Source of the DNA: Caecitellus pseudoparvulus
Lineage: Eukaryota > Bigyra: Bicosoecida
DNA: 64,000 nucleotides
Direction of reading: 5' to 3'
NCBI GenBank assembly: GCA_965644315.1
Contig: CBFFRQ010000079.1
Span: forward strand, 186,001-250,000
Shown here: positions 33,100-44,038 of the stretch, in pieces
How positions within the stretch are numbered: the stretch's first letter is position 1
How the letters are laid out: every line of letters starts with the position of its first letter
Notes under the pieces: model-generated
Databases searched by the model: none
Told to the model about the DNA's origin: nothing
The model's input: only the letters and a program-made list of their open reading frames with translations
Program-made: the position numbers and the translations under genes

Positions 33100-35330
33100 T
33101 CACTGCTTGCGCAGAGCCTGCACTGCCTGGATAGCGGAGAGCAGGCGGGGGTAGTTGGGGGTGCCCATGCCAGTTACGGGATCCCACCCTGCGGTAGCTT
33201 TGAAGCCAGTGCTGCAGCAGCGGGAGCCGGACTGGGTGCACACGTTGCTACCTTGCGTCACATCCGAGAAGGCGCCCGCATCGTGGGCCCATGCAGCGTA
33301 CAAGGTCGGGTTGGCAAAGCCGAGCTTGGAGCCTCCGCTGGACAGCAGGGCAGAGTTCAGGGAGCTGATGACGCCAGCAAAGACAGGGCAGGAAGCAGAC
33401 GTCCCATCAACGATTTGGGTCTCCCCGGCAGCCTCGATGTAGTACTGGTGGCCCAGTGCAGAGACGTCTGGATACCCGCGGCCTCCAGCGTTGAAGTAGC
33501 GCGGGGAAGGAGCAACTCCAATCTGCGTCAGGAACCCGTGGACTGCACTGTCCTGGTAGCTGGGGCGAGAGAAGACATCAGAGAAGCCACCCCCAGAAGT
33601 GATCGCTGCGCCAGTCGCGGTGGAGCAGACCATTTCCTCCCCGCGCCCTGCGCAGGAGAAGAGGCTTTGGCAGATGGGTCCAGAGCCGCCCTCCAGCGCA
33701 CCTGCCATGAGCTGTGTGGCACCCACGGCAGTGACGTATGGGGAGGACGCTGGGAAAGCTGGACGGACACGGGGTGAGCTGCAACCCAAGTCTGAGCGAC
33801 CATGGGCGCCGGCATCACCAGAGGAAGCCATGATGGAAATGCCGGCGGCACCCAGCTTCTGGAAGTCCAGGTTCACGGCGTTGAGGAAGGCCTTGGCGCC
33901 ACCAGATTGGCAAGGAGCCGCGCCAGGGGAGATTTGGCATTGCTGCTGCTCGTACCAGCCGACTGACATGGACAGCACATCGATGCCGTAGGCGCTGTTG
34001 GCAATCATGTCCTGGGTCATCTCGTACAGCCAACCAGCGCTGGTGTAGTAGTAGTTGGTGGCGCCGGCCCCGATGGCCCCCAGGTACTGCACGTCCAAGC
34101 TGGACTCCAGCTGGGGGTTGTTGGGGTTGAAGTGGCCAATGTTGCGGGTGACGGTGTAGGCAGGTGCGCCGACGTTTGCCTGGAATGTGCGCAGGTCGGA
34201 TCGACTGTACGAATCGGCGTTCTCGAACTCCACAGCGGACTGCGTCATGCCCTGTGCGCTGGCTTGGCCCAGCTGGTACATGTTCTGCAGCGTGCTGGGA
34301 ATGACCACCAGGCTGGAGGCATCCGAGCTGCTGCTCGTCGCTTGTGTGCGTCGAAGGGATGCGTGCATGGAGTTGTTCATGGGCAGCATGGTCAGGCCAG
34401 AGATGAAGTCAATTTGGCCTGCAAAGGGGAGAGTGAGGCGGAGGTGTGCCTTGCCCTGCCTGGTGCTGCCATGGACACAAGCAAGGGTGCGCTGGGCTCG
34501 CAGAGGGAACCGGCAGGTTGCTCCAGGGCGGGACAGGGCGCAGAACAGCGCCACCTCCCGCGCTGGGGCAATCCACACCACACATGCTCTCACCAATCAT
34601 GTGGTTGGGAAGGGAATAGTTCCCCTCCAAGCGATGTGCCAGCACGCCGGCCTGCACGTGCTTGTATGCAAACAGGGTGCCATTCAGCGCCGTTTCCACG
34701 TCGCGGCTCTTGGCGGAGCACTTCAAGCTGTTTGTCGTGAGGTTCGCGCAGCGAGCAAACTTGGACAGCCATGTCGTAACGTTCTTGTAAATACCAGGGG
34801 CAGTTGCTGTGAGGTTGTTGAGCTTGTCGAGACTCCAGAACTTGCCGTACATCTCGCTGCGAGGAGGGCGGGGGCGTGTGTCGCGGTGCTCGTGTGGCGG
34901 AGGAAGCGGGAGGTGCGGTTCTGTCACCCAAGCATCTCGTCGAACCTGGCCAGCCCTGGGGCTCAGTCCACGGCACGACCAGGCGCGCTCCCTGCCATAC
35001 ACCAGAAGAAAAGAAGTGCAGTACTCACTGTCCTGGTGTTGAGACATTCCAGAAGAGGTCGTTCAGGATGGACGTGTTGCTGAGAGGCATGGCCACAGTG
35101 AAGTTCAGGATCGTGTCGTGGGGAGTTCGGTCAGCGCGCAGCCAGCCCTGGGGCGTGTGCACAGCTGGTCCAGACGCAACATTGATGCCATGAGTCGAGT
35201 TGCTTGCCGCAGTGGCGTTGAATCCTGGCGTGGATCGGTGCACTGCTGTGCCAGGGGCGCTAGCTCGCAAGGTTGCAGCGCTTGCGAGGCCAACAGCTCC
35301 GAGGAGCAGCAAGCCTGACGCGAGCTTCAT
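33100..35330 (-). CDS. TPP1-like sedolisin (S53) serine-carboxyl peptidase
   Basis: Exons 35330-35029, 34856-34594 and 34418-33100 close in frame to 627 residues (human TPP1 has 563). A signal peptide (MKLASGLLLLGAVGLASAAT) and a ~190-residue pro-domain (ILNDLFWNVSTPG|HEMYGKFWSLDKL) precede the catalytic domain. Catalytic residues are visible: Glu293 and Asp297 (LESSLDVQYL), oxyanion Asp390 (SSGDAG) and nucleophile Ser529 (DGTSASCPVFAG). The C-terminal calcium-site region is FSDVTQGSN..GWDPVTGMGTPNY. Sedolisins are activated at acid pH and trim tripeptides in lysosome/vacuole or outside the cell. Several NxS/T sites lie in the pro-domain. Introns of 172 and 175 nt are the longest in the window. 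Confidence 0.93.
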
Positions 35331-36058
35331 GGTGCGCAAAGGTAGTCTTTGTCTCAATGAACTGGAGCTTGTCAGCGTCCGGTTCAAAGCTGGGCTCTGC
35401 GAGACGTGGTCAAGTAGTGACTTGTGTATTTGTTGCAGGTCGCCGTGTGCCAAAGTGGCGTCGGTCCCTCATACCACCCCCCTGAACCCCCCTTACCCCC
35501 CCTCACACTGAAAGACTTCGTTCTTTGCGTCCAGCTGCCAGTGTGTTGCGCCAGATTCTGGCTCTGCACACTAGTCGCAAGGCTGGTTCATGGGTATGCG
35601 TTGCGACGCAGCAGCGTTGGCCCGGCTGCAAGGTGTGCAAACGTGCCAGGGCTCGAGTCCAAGCCTTCTAGGTCAGCCAGCACAGTTGCATATGTGCTTG
35701 ACAAACTTTCGCTTGAGCTCAAAGGTGCAGCGCTGTGGGCTTTGCCGCGCTTGAGCATGTGCGAGCGAGGGGGGGCCATGTCGCCAGCAGCGCCGTGCAG
35801 CGGCCTCCAGCACTCAGTCGCGCTCGGCACATTCCGCTGACCGGAGAGTGTCAGGCCGTGGAAATACTTGCCATAAACTCTGCAGAGGGTACTACGTGTT
35901 CAGGCCGGCCCACCCCTCCCGGCTTTCACTCAAGGCGTCCATCCACCGTTTGGTGCAGTGGTCAATTTCCGCACTGGCCGCCAAACCAGCCGACGGCGCT
36001 CGTGTTCGCGGATCTCAGAACTTCCATTCAGGCCTGAGTGAGGAGCAAGTACAGGAAC
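35331..36058. promoter_or_regulatory. Divergent intergenic region, longest in the window
   Basis: 728 bp lie between the sedolisin start (-) and the AP2-like start (+). There is a pyrimidine/C-rich stretch (35470-35510) and the element TCAATTTCCGCA at 35962-35973. Short frames here have no protein-like character. It presumably carries two promoters and possibly upstream non-coding exons. Confidence 0.45.
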
Positions 36059-38524
36059 ATGACGTCCAGCGCCGCAGAAGTGGAGGCAGTGCTGGCTGCG
36101 GCTGAGGCCATGGGGTTCGGCGCGGACGGCGACTTCGGCTCTTTCCATGAGCCGCCGAGGCGGTCTACACGCCGCCGTCGCACCCCTAGCATGGCCAGCG
36201 AAGCAGAAGCAGCGGCAAAGAAGAGCCGGACAGAAACAACAGCGTCTAGTGCCCCTGCAAGCGCCCCGTCCACGGCCGCAGCCTTGCCGCCTGTGCCAAG
36301 CAGCGCTGCGGCTCAACCGCCGACGTCCAAGTGGGCTGATGACCCCCGCTTGGAGGACGGGGAGCGCATTGAGCGCTTCAAGGCGCGAGTGCTGGAGCTG
36401 AGCACGGAGAACGCGAGGCTCCGCGACATCGTCGCCAGCCTCACTAACCACCAGGTGTCTGTGGATGACCTGCTGAAGGAAGGGGCAGCGGGGCCCTCTG
36501 GCCCAAACGTCGCCTTGGGGGCTGCCCCCACTGGGCAGCCAGCAGCTGTGACGGCGCTGCAAGCTGCCATTAAGCGCCAGAAGCTCCACTTGGACGAGCG
36601 GGGGGGCACCTTCAGCCGCCGTGCCGCGACGACCTCCGCTGGGCGAAGCCAGCGCAGTGGCGCTCCCAAGCGCGGCGGCTCCAGCAAGCGTGTGCGCAGC
36701 GCTGTCTCGTCAGGCCTGGTGCTGCCGCCCGGCACTGAGCCCCTGGACTTCACAGTGGTGCCGCAAGGCGCCGCGGTCGTCGTGCTGCCCAAGATCAAGT
36801 CCGGACGCCCCCGCCTTGAGGAGATCTCGGGGTCCAACACCGTCGTGCGCTGTGGCCGGCGCGTGTCCACTCGCTTCGGATTCCACGGCGTCAGCATGGA
36901 CCGCCGCACGGGCGTGTTCTCAGGGTTCATCGGCCTGCCCCAGGGCCACCCTTCAGCGCCCGCGGCCAAGGGCCGCCCAGTGCGCTGTGGTACGGCCATG
37001 ACTCCCTTCATCGCCGCACTACGCCGGGAGGTGTGGGCTGTGAATGTCTTCCGCATGACCCCCGAGACCAACCCGGAATTCCTGTGGAACTTCGCAGAGG
37101 CGCAGCGGGGGTGGATTGACTCGGAGAACGCCATCTTCAAGGGGCCCGACCCCGACCTGCTGCCCACTGACTTCAACGATGCAGAGAATGTGCCGACAAA
37201 CCTGGCCCCCCCACCAGCTCCTGAGCCAGGGCAGGCTCCCCCCACGACTATCCCCCGCCCCAAGCACCGTAAGCTGAGCCAGAAGCAGCGCAGTAAGCAG
37301 GCACCTAAGGACGTGGAGGCCTTCTTCGAGGGTGCTGTGCCAGGGGACGAGGGTGGGGAGGAGGAGGAGGAGGGCGACCTGGGCGACCTGGAGGGCATGG
37401 ACTTCGACCTGGGAGACCTGGAGGAGTTGCACGACGAGGAAGACATCGCTGACATCGAGGCAGTGGCAGAGCAGGCGGCAGCCGACTTCGTTGCCGAGTA
37501 CCGCGCTGGGCAGGCAGGGGAGGAAGGGTACGACTTTGCCAAGGTGGCAGCTGCAGGGCTCGAAGTCGTGCAGCAAGACCGCGCAGCCAGGGCTGAGGGC
37601 GCCCAGGACGAGGCGTGGGTCGCGCTGGCAGAGGGTGACGGGGGCTCCACTGCCCGCAGGAGGCGCCGGCGCAAGTACGTGCGGCGGGCAGTGCACCACA
37701 TGCTGGGCGGCCCGGCAGCTGTGGGCCCTGTGGGGGTCGTGCCCAAGGGTGTCGATGCGGGTGCACAAGGGCCCAAGTTCTGGCGACATGCCTGCCGCTC
37801 CAACACTGGCTACTATGGCGTGTACCGCATGGAAGCGTCTGACCCCCCCTTCCGATCCCGCATGAAGGTGAGCAGGATGACGGCCCGGGAGCACCGGGAG
37901 ACGACGGCGTTCCGGGCTGCCTTGGCTCGCGAGGTGGAGGCCTTGGAACCAGAGTCCCAGCCATACACGTGCCGAACGAAGAAGTTCCGCTGGAACTTCC
38001 CTCAGTACCAGTGGGTTGACTACACCACTCGGGAGGATGAGTGGCGCTGGATCGGCCCGCTGCCAGATCAACTGCCCAGCGATGTCACGGAGGAGACGCT
38101 GGACTTGTTCTGGGGCCCCGAGCAGACAGCAGAGGCGCGCCGGACGCGCCCCTTTGGCTCACTGAACCCAGAAAAGTGGCCCTCCTTCTGCAAGGCGCGG
38201 ACGCGTCCCCAGCGCAAGCGGGGGGCTCAAGCTGCCGAGGCCACCGAAGAGGAAGCTGGTGACGAGGAGGAGGCTGGTGGTGACGGAGATGATGCAACAG
38301 AGACTGCGTCAGCTTCCGCGCCTGGCTCCCCAGGTGGAGAGGAAGCTGGCGGCGAGCCCACCGCCGGCACAGGTGCAGCTGCAGCAGAGCCTGCCTCGAG
38401 CAGCACCTCAGCGCGGCGGGCACGTGCAGACACCCTCGATTTGGACATGGAGAGTGCGCTGGCTGCACTGGAGGATGCCGCAGTTCAAGCGCCTGCCCCA
38501 GCGCAGCCTTCGGAGGGACAGTGA
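36059..38524 (+). CDS. Probable DNA-binding regulator: zipper-like helix plus two AP2-like domains
   Basis: Single exon, 821 residues, ATG at 36059. Residues 35-60 are strongly basic (PRRSTRRRRT, nuclear-localisation-like). Residues ~103-130 form a leucine-zipper-like helix (RIERFKARVLELSTENARLR). Two related domains follow: ~270-345 (RFGFHGVSMDRRTGVFSGFI, then AALRREVW and FLWNFAE) and ~575-665 (NTGYYGVYRMEASD, then FRAALAREVEAL and KKFRWNFPQ). The pattern (Y/F)xGV, then a helix with AAxxRE, then NF resembles plant and protist AP2/ERF DNA-binding domains, though divergent. Between them lies an acidic segment (EEEEEGDLGDLEGMDFDLGD), a possible activation region. A disordered acidic/Ala-rich C-terminus ends 39 bp before the opposite USP gene. 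The AP2 call is inference from pattern. Confidence 0.72.
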   Translation: MTSSAAEVEAVLAAAEAMGFGADGDFGSFHEPPRRSTRRRRTPSMASEAEAAAKKSRTETTASSAPASAPSTAAALPPVPSSAAAQPPTSKWADDPRLEDGERIERFKARVLELSTENARLRDIVASLTNHQVSVDDLLKEGAAGPSGPNVALGAAPTGQPAAVTALQAAIKRQKLHLDERGGTFSRRAATTSAGRSQRSGAPKRGGSSKRVRSAVSSGLVLPPGTEPLDFTVVPQGAAVVVLPKIKSGRPRLEEISGSNTVVRCGRRVSTRFGFHGVSMDRRTGVFSGFIGLPQGHPSAPAAKGRPVRCGTAMTPFIAALRREVWAVNVFRMTPETNPEFLWNFAEAQRGWIDSENAIFKGPDPDLLPTDFNDAENVPTNLAPPPAPEPGQAPPTTIPRPKHRKLSQKQRSKQAPKDVEAFFEGAVPGDEGGEEEEEGDLGDLEGMDFDLGDLEELHDEEDIADIEAVAEQAAADFVAEYRAGQAGEEGYDFAKVAAAGLEVVQQDRAARAEGAQDEAWVALAEGDGGSTARRRRRRKYVRRAVHHMLGGPAAVGPVGVVPKGVDAGAQGPKFWRHACRSNTGYYGVYRMEASDPPFRSRMKVSRMTAREHRETTAFRAALAREVEALEPESQPYTCRTKKFRWNFPQYQWVDYTTREDEWRWIGPLPDQLPSDVTEETLDLFWGPEQTAEARRTRPFGSLNPEKWPSFCKARTRPQRKRGAQAAEATEEEAGDEEEAGGDGDDATETASASAPGSPGGEEAGGEPTAGTGAAAAEPASSSTSARRARADTLDLDMESALAALEDAAVQAPAPAQPSEGQ

Positions 38525-38563
38525 AGATGTGCTGCACCTGTGTGTGCATTGTTGTTGTCCGCG

Positions 38564-41500
38564 TCAGAATCCGCCCAGGAGGTCAAAATCGCCGTAGATG
38601 GGCTCCTCCCCCAATTCAGCTGTCTTGGCCTCTTCCTCCTCCCGCAGGCGGGCACGGGTAGCAGCCTCGCGAACCAGGTCGGCCTCACTCTTACCCAGCG
38701 TCCCCGTGGCACTGCCCGGTAGGTCCTGGTGCTGCGTGATGGTGGGCGCCGGGGCGGCAGAAGCTGCTGCAGAGGCGCTAGCCTCCTCGCCAGAACCAGA
38801 AGCGCCTTGGGCGTCTTGCTCGATGCGAACCCCGATCTTGAGGCCCGCTTCCCGTGGACGGTAGGGCGCCGTGTACGTCCCCGAGATCCGCGACTGGGTG
38901 CGCGGCACATAAGTGTAGCCGGCGTGGGGGTTGATGGCCGCCATCTCCGCCTCCGACAGCGCCTTCAAGGGGACGGATGTGTCTTGGAGCAGCAGCAAGT
39001 GGCCATCGCGCACGTACTTGGTCTTCAAACTGAAGGTGCTCGAGGCGTCTGAACACTTCTTGAAGAGCAAGTTGCGCACGTGGAACAGCTCAACTTTCCC
39101 GCCAGCGTTCAAAATCCACGAGACATTCTCTGGCTTCGCAATGCCGGCCAGGCGCGCAGCCTCCTCAACTGCATCTTTCACAGGAGTTCCCATGAGGAAG
39201 CGCATTTCACGCGGGGTTGTCAGCTTGTACCTGGCTCGGTCGAACCAAGCCACGACAACAACCACGTCATCTTCATCCGCACATGATGCTCCGGATGTGA
39301 TTGAAGAATATGTCACTGGAGCTGGTGCTGGAGCTGGCGCAGGCGCCGTGTCGCCTGCAGCGGCTGCTGCTTCGCTCTCGGCAACAGCTGCGATTGCCTC
39401 GGCTTCCTCGCGCTTGGCCTTGCCAGTCATGTGCTTCTCTGGTGAAGGGAGCAGTTCCACGCAAAACTCCTGGTTCTCCCAGACATGGGCCACGGTGTCC
39501 TTGATGCGAGAGCCATCTGGAAAGATGCGGGTGCAGCGCAAAGTCGGCCGCTGGCGAATGCGGAGGTGGGCTGGTGTGGTCTCTGGCCCTGCCTTGCCAA
39601 GCTCAATGAGCCGCTGGACGACACGGGCCTTCACAGTGCTCACTGATTCCTCCTTGGACAGCGGGAGTGTGGCAAACTGCTCGATGGACACGTCTTCCAG
39701 ACCGTTGTACGGAGATGGATCGGCCGCCCAAGCCTTGGCAATGGCAGCTTCCTTCTCTGCCTCCTCCGCCGCATCCTCAGCTTCCTTCCCATCTGCACCG
39801 GCGCCTGCATCCCCAGTGGCGTCCTCAGACCCCGCCTCCCCATCCTTTTCACCAGCAGCGTCTTCTGACGTTTCCTCGGTGACGGCCTGCCCCTCGCTTG
39901 CTTCGGCACCAGCAGCGCCTCCCTGCTTATCCACACTTTCTTCAGCTGCGGGCACATCTTCTGTCGGCGCTCCGCTGCGTGGTGGCGGTGGCGGCTTCGA
40001 AGCTGCTGCAAGCTCTTCGGGGGACAGGGGTTTGGGAGCCCACCCGCCGTGGGAGCGCCAGCCGCGAAGGTGCTCAGGAACACTCTCATCGTCCTCCTCC
40101 GGGGAGCTGGCTGCCTCTGTCACCCAGCTGGTGCCTGCCGGAAAAGGGCCCTTGTACAGAGAGAACTTGGCCTTCACCTGTCCAGGCTGCATGCGCTCGC
40201 CTGTTTGCAGACGAACCAGGGTCCCATCTTGGAAGTACATGTCGTCAAGTGCGACCTTGTCGTCGCGCATGGAGATGCCCGAGAGGCTGTGAGGGTGCAC
40301 CTTTTCAAGCAACAAATGGTCGGTGTTGGTGCCTGCAAGGCTTGCCAGCCTCTCGCGAAGCTGTCCAACTGTAGCCCGGGAGTCCATGAGGAACTGCCCA
40401 GCCACTTCTTTGCTGTCCAGCTTGCTGTACTTGACCTTGACTTGGAATGCACGGCGCTTGTACAGCGCGACGGCAGGAGACTGAGCTTCGGTGATGGCGA
40501 TCATTCCCTCCTTCAAACCGGGGGTGCCAGCATTGCCAATGGCTGGCACTGCGAGCACTGCCTCCCGCGACTCGGACACCCATGTCTGTGACTTGGTCAC
40601 AGATGTTTTCGATTCATCAGGTTCTTCATCTGCTTGGAAAGGGTCGAAAGCGTCGGTTGCGAGGGCGGTCACATCTTCGACGAACAACTCGCTGGACCCG
40701 TGGACGTAGAATCCCGCTGTCAGCTGCCACTCGTCCCCGACCAAGGCGCGGATAGTGAAGGTTTTGCTGGTGCGAGTCCCATAGTGGCTCATCTTGATGA
40801 TGCGCTGGTTCTCCGCTGGCACGCCGCAAGCTGCATGCCGTTCCAGTCTGCGCTTAAGCTCGGCAAGGGAGTGTGTGCGGCGCACGGACACTTGGAATGG
40901 CTCAGAAAAGTCCTGTGTGTCAGGGTTGTACATGGAAACTTTGACATGGATGCCTGACGGGTCGTACTCCTCAAAACTAGCATCGGGCTGCCGCACCTCC
41001 AGTCCAAGGGTTTGGTGTGAGTACCAGTTGACCTCATTGACTGTCTTGGTCAGCTTGTCCCCGTCGAAGGGCGCCGCCATGAGCTTTGAATGGGTTCGAT
41101 ACTCCCGCAAACGGACACAGTCCAAGGGCACATCTTCGGCGGCAGGGGAGGTACCTGGCGCCGTGGATGGCTCAGCGGCGTCTGCGCTGGGCGGGTCACT
41201 CGCGCTGCCCTCTTGCTTGGTAGCTTCTTCCATCGTGCCTCCCTCACTTGTTTCCCCGCTTTTGTCTGCCGTTTCTTCCCCTGTTGCTTTGGAGTAGCCG
41301 AACAGCTCCCACACGCGCTTCGTGACCTCTTGAACGGTCATTGTGCGCTCAATAGGCACTTTTAGCTCCTGCTCTCCACGCACGACGATAATTGTGATGG
41401 TATTCGCAGCTCGCTGTCGCTCAAGGTCTGCCTCCAGCTCCGCAGCTAGCTGATGCTGCACAGCACTGCGCACCATCTCAGGGACATCGTCCGCCGAGGG

Positions 41501-43643
41501 GAAGGTGGCCGCACGGCCCGTCAGCAAATCGAACCTGGACACGGAAAACGCAGATGCAGCCGCTCTGGCCTTCTGTGCGACTGCAGGTGCTTGAGTCTCA
41601 GCTTCTGCATCGCTGGAAACTGTTGCAGCTCCGCTTTCGCGCCCTTCGCCAGGAACGCTAGCAGCGCCTCCCCCCTCGACATCACCACCAGCCTGCTCAG
41701 TCGACTCAGACGCAGCTGCATCCTGCGGCGCCTCGTCGAGGTCTGGCATGTGCTCCGCAGGCAGTGGCACCTTGTCAAACGTCATCCGCCGGTACATGAG
41801 CATGTATGCGTTGGTGGAGGACGTGTAGGACACGGACGAGTACGAGGTGGAGCCCCCGTAGGCCTCCACGACCCGTGCCATGGTGATGTCCGTGACGCTG
41901 CTGTCATTGAAATTGCGCCACTGCCCACTCTCCAGGTCCTTGATATACACAAAGTAGTGCCCGCCACTGGCGCCGCCACTGTGCACCAGCACTGCGTACA
42001 GCTCATACACAAAGGGGCCATGCTCCACCGCCATGGCCTCAGCGCGCTTCTTGAAGTCCTCATAGCTCTCATCGCTGCGCGGGGTCGCCACTGCCGTTGC
42101 ACCAGCCGTTGCCATGGCAGCTGTCCCCGCGCCAACCTCGGCTTCCTCCTTCCCCGCCCCGCTGGAAGGTGCGGCTTCGACATCTGTCCCAGCAGTGTCG
42201 GCACTGGAGGCAGCCGCAGCGTTCGAATCGGAGCTCGCTGCGGTAGAGGCGGTTGGGGCCGCCGCAGCCACCGCTGTGCCGGCTGGCGCAGCTGCCGCTG
42301 CCTCCGGCTGGCCCGCAGCACCCTCATCAGTGCTGGGTGGCTGTTCAGGTGCACGCTCAGTGCCCACCCACAGGTTCATGTTGAGAAGGGAGGGAAAGGA
42401 GACTTTGTCATTCAGCTTCACACGGGCAAGGGTCGGGGAGCTGTAGTCCAAGTCGAAGCGCTTCAGCTGCAGGGTGAGCAGGTACGGTGGCCGGGCAATC
42501 TTCAATCCCTTCACAACTGGCACTCGGGCGCCGCCCAGCTCTTCAAACTCCACAGAGTTCTTGCCACAGATGAGCTCAGGGGTGATGAACCGCGCAAGGG
42601 ACTCTTCAATGCTGCCGATGGCCTTGCTGGCACCAAAGGGCTTGATGACGAGGGACAGGTCCATGAAGGGGTCGTCACGTTGCCGCTCCACTTGCACCGT
42701 ACTGAGCCCCCCCTTGACAAACTCTGTGTCACCCTCCTCGCTCGGTTTAGGGAGCTCTTCTCCAAAGCGCTCAAAGTCTGCTTCAGTTGCTGTCCGGATG
42801 TAGTCGGTGAAGGTGCCTTTGAACAGGTCGTTCACTGCTGTGGGGGTTGGGTGGCCAGAAGCACGCAGGGAGCGCTCCAGGGCATCCAGCAGCACCCGCA
42901 TGAGTTCCTGCACATCATGTTGTTGAAACGACTGAGCAGAGGTCCACTGAAAGGACTTTGTAAGCGCCCGGGTCGACACGGAGGTGCTCCGGGTCAGCTG
43001 CAGCATGCCGAAGAGCTTCTGCAGCTGCAGAGGGATGCAGTCCTCTTCCTGTCCTTCCACCTCCCTGTCGTACACCCACGAATAGATGAGGCGGCGAAAC
43101 TCAGGGGTCATGAACAGCGTTTGCAGGAGCGAATTCATGTAGCAGGTGGCGCCCTGATTTCCAAGGCCAGCGAAACCACGGCCACTGGTCGTGGCAGGAG
43201 CCGCAGCGCCCTCTTGGGACTTCTGGTCTTCGGAGTCATCCGGGCGAACGTATGCTGGGGCTTCCTTTTCTTCCCCTGCAGAGTGAGGGCCAATGGAGTC
43301 GTCAGAGCAGGCGGGTGCACAGCGTGGAGCGGGACCACCTTGCGCACCTTGCGTGCGCACACCATCAGGCTCCACCTTGCTGCCAGTCAGGGACATGGCC
43401 AAGTCCACAGCACTGCGAGGCGCTGACAAGTCACCTGTGAACACACACGGGGCAAAACATGGGCGGCGTCGGCGCAGAGGGCACACAACAGTCGCATTGG
43501 CGTGGTTCGAGGGAGTTGGCGTGGTGGCAGCACATAACCGTACCAGCACCGGCAAGGTCTCCAGCGAATCCTCTGGACGCATCACGCCGAGCCTCGCTGG
43601 AGACCGGGTCTGACAACATTCCATCAAGCAGGTGATGAGCCAT
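38564..43643 (-). CDS. USP47: USP47-like ubiquitin-specific protease
   Basis: Two exons, 43643-43544 and 43434-38564, joined at phase 1 over a 109-nt intron, give 1656 residues. The Cys box GLGNQGATCYMNSLLQTLF carries nucleophile Cys131, and the His box HSGGASGGHYFVYI carries His526, followed by WRNFNDSSV. QQHDVQELMRVLLDALE, DLSLVIKPFGASKAIGSIEE and RPPYLLTLQLKRFDLDY are USP47 hallmarks. Both CxxC pairs of the USP zinc ribbon are absent. A ~100-residue Ala/Ser/Thr-rich insert splits the catalytic domain. The C-terminal two-thirds has ubiquitin-like folds separated by acidic linkers, as in the USP7/47 group. It removes ubiquitin from substrates; targets cannot be read from the sequence. An alternative start at 43627 without the intron is less conserved-looking. 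Confidence 0.9.
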
Positions 43644-44038
43644 GGTGCCTAGTTACCCCAAGTTTGCACTTGTCGCTGCAGGGCTGAATGCTGGCGGCTG
43701 CGGAGCGAGTACAGGTGCGAAGAGCGCAGGCACGCGCCGACGGGAAAGCAAATGCACTGCGAGGCACACTGGATGCTTGTGTCACAAGTCTAGCACAAGA
43801 CTGCCTTGTGCTAGTGGGGGCTGGTTGCGGAGTTTGTGGATGTGATGGGAAGTGTACGTGCTACGGTCTGCTGGCAGCTTGAGGCAGAGCATTCATTGCT
43901 GCTCCTGGCCTTCAGCGGTGCACTTCACGAGCCCTTCACGCCCCGCAGGAAGCGCAGAAAGGCAGGGCTTCGGTTCCCAGGTTTCAAGCTGGGCTCCACT
44001 GCCCCGTGGGTGGCCGTCGGGCACTGTGTGCCTTCAGC
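43644..44038. other. Spacer between PLAC8-like and USP47-like genes
   Basis: This 395-bp stretch follows the PLAC8-like stop and precedes the USP47-like start, both on the minus strand, so it holds a 3' end and a promoter. No other feature was recognised. Confidence 0.4.

Noticed and set aside
35424-35840. 138-codon frame in the 35331-36058 spacer
   Set aside because: No protein-like features and no splice link to the downstream AP2-like gene were found.
38931-40292. 453-codon plus-strand frame opposite the USP47-like gene
   Set aside because: Ser/Ala-rich low-complexity shadow; the minus strand encodes recognisable ubiquitin-like segments in the same place.
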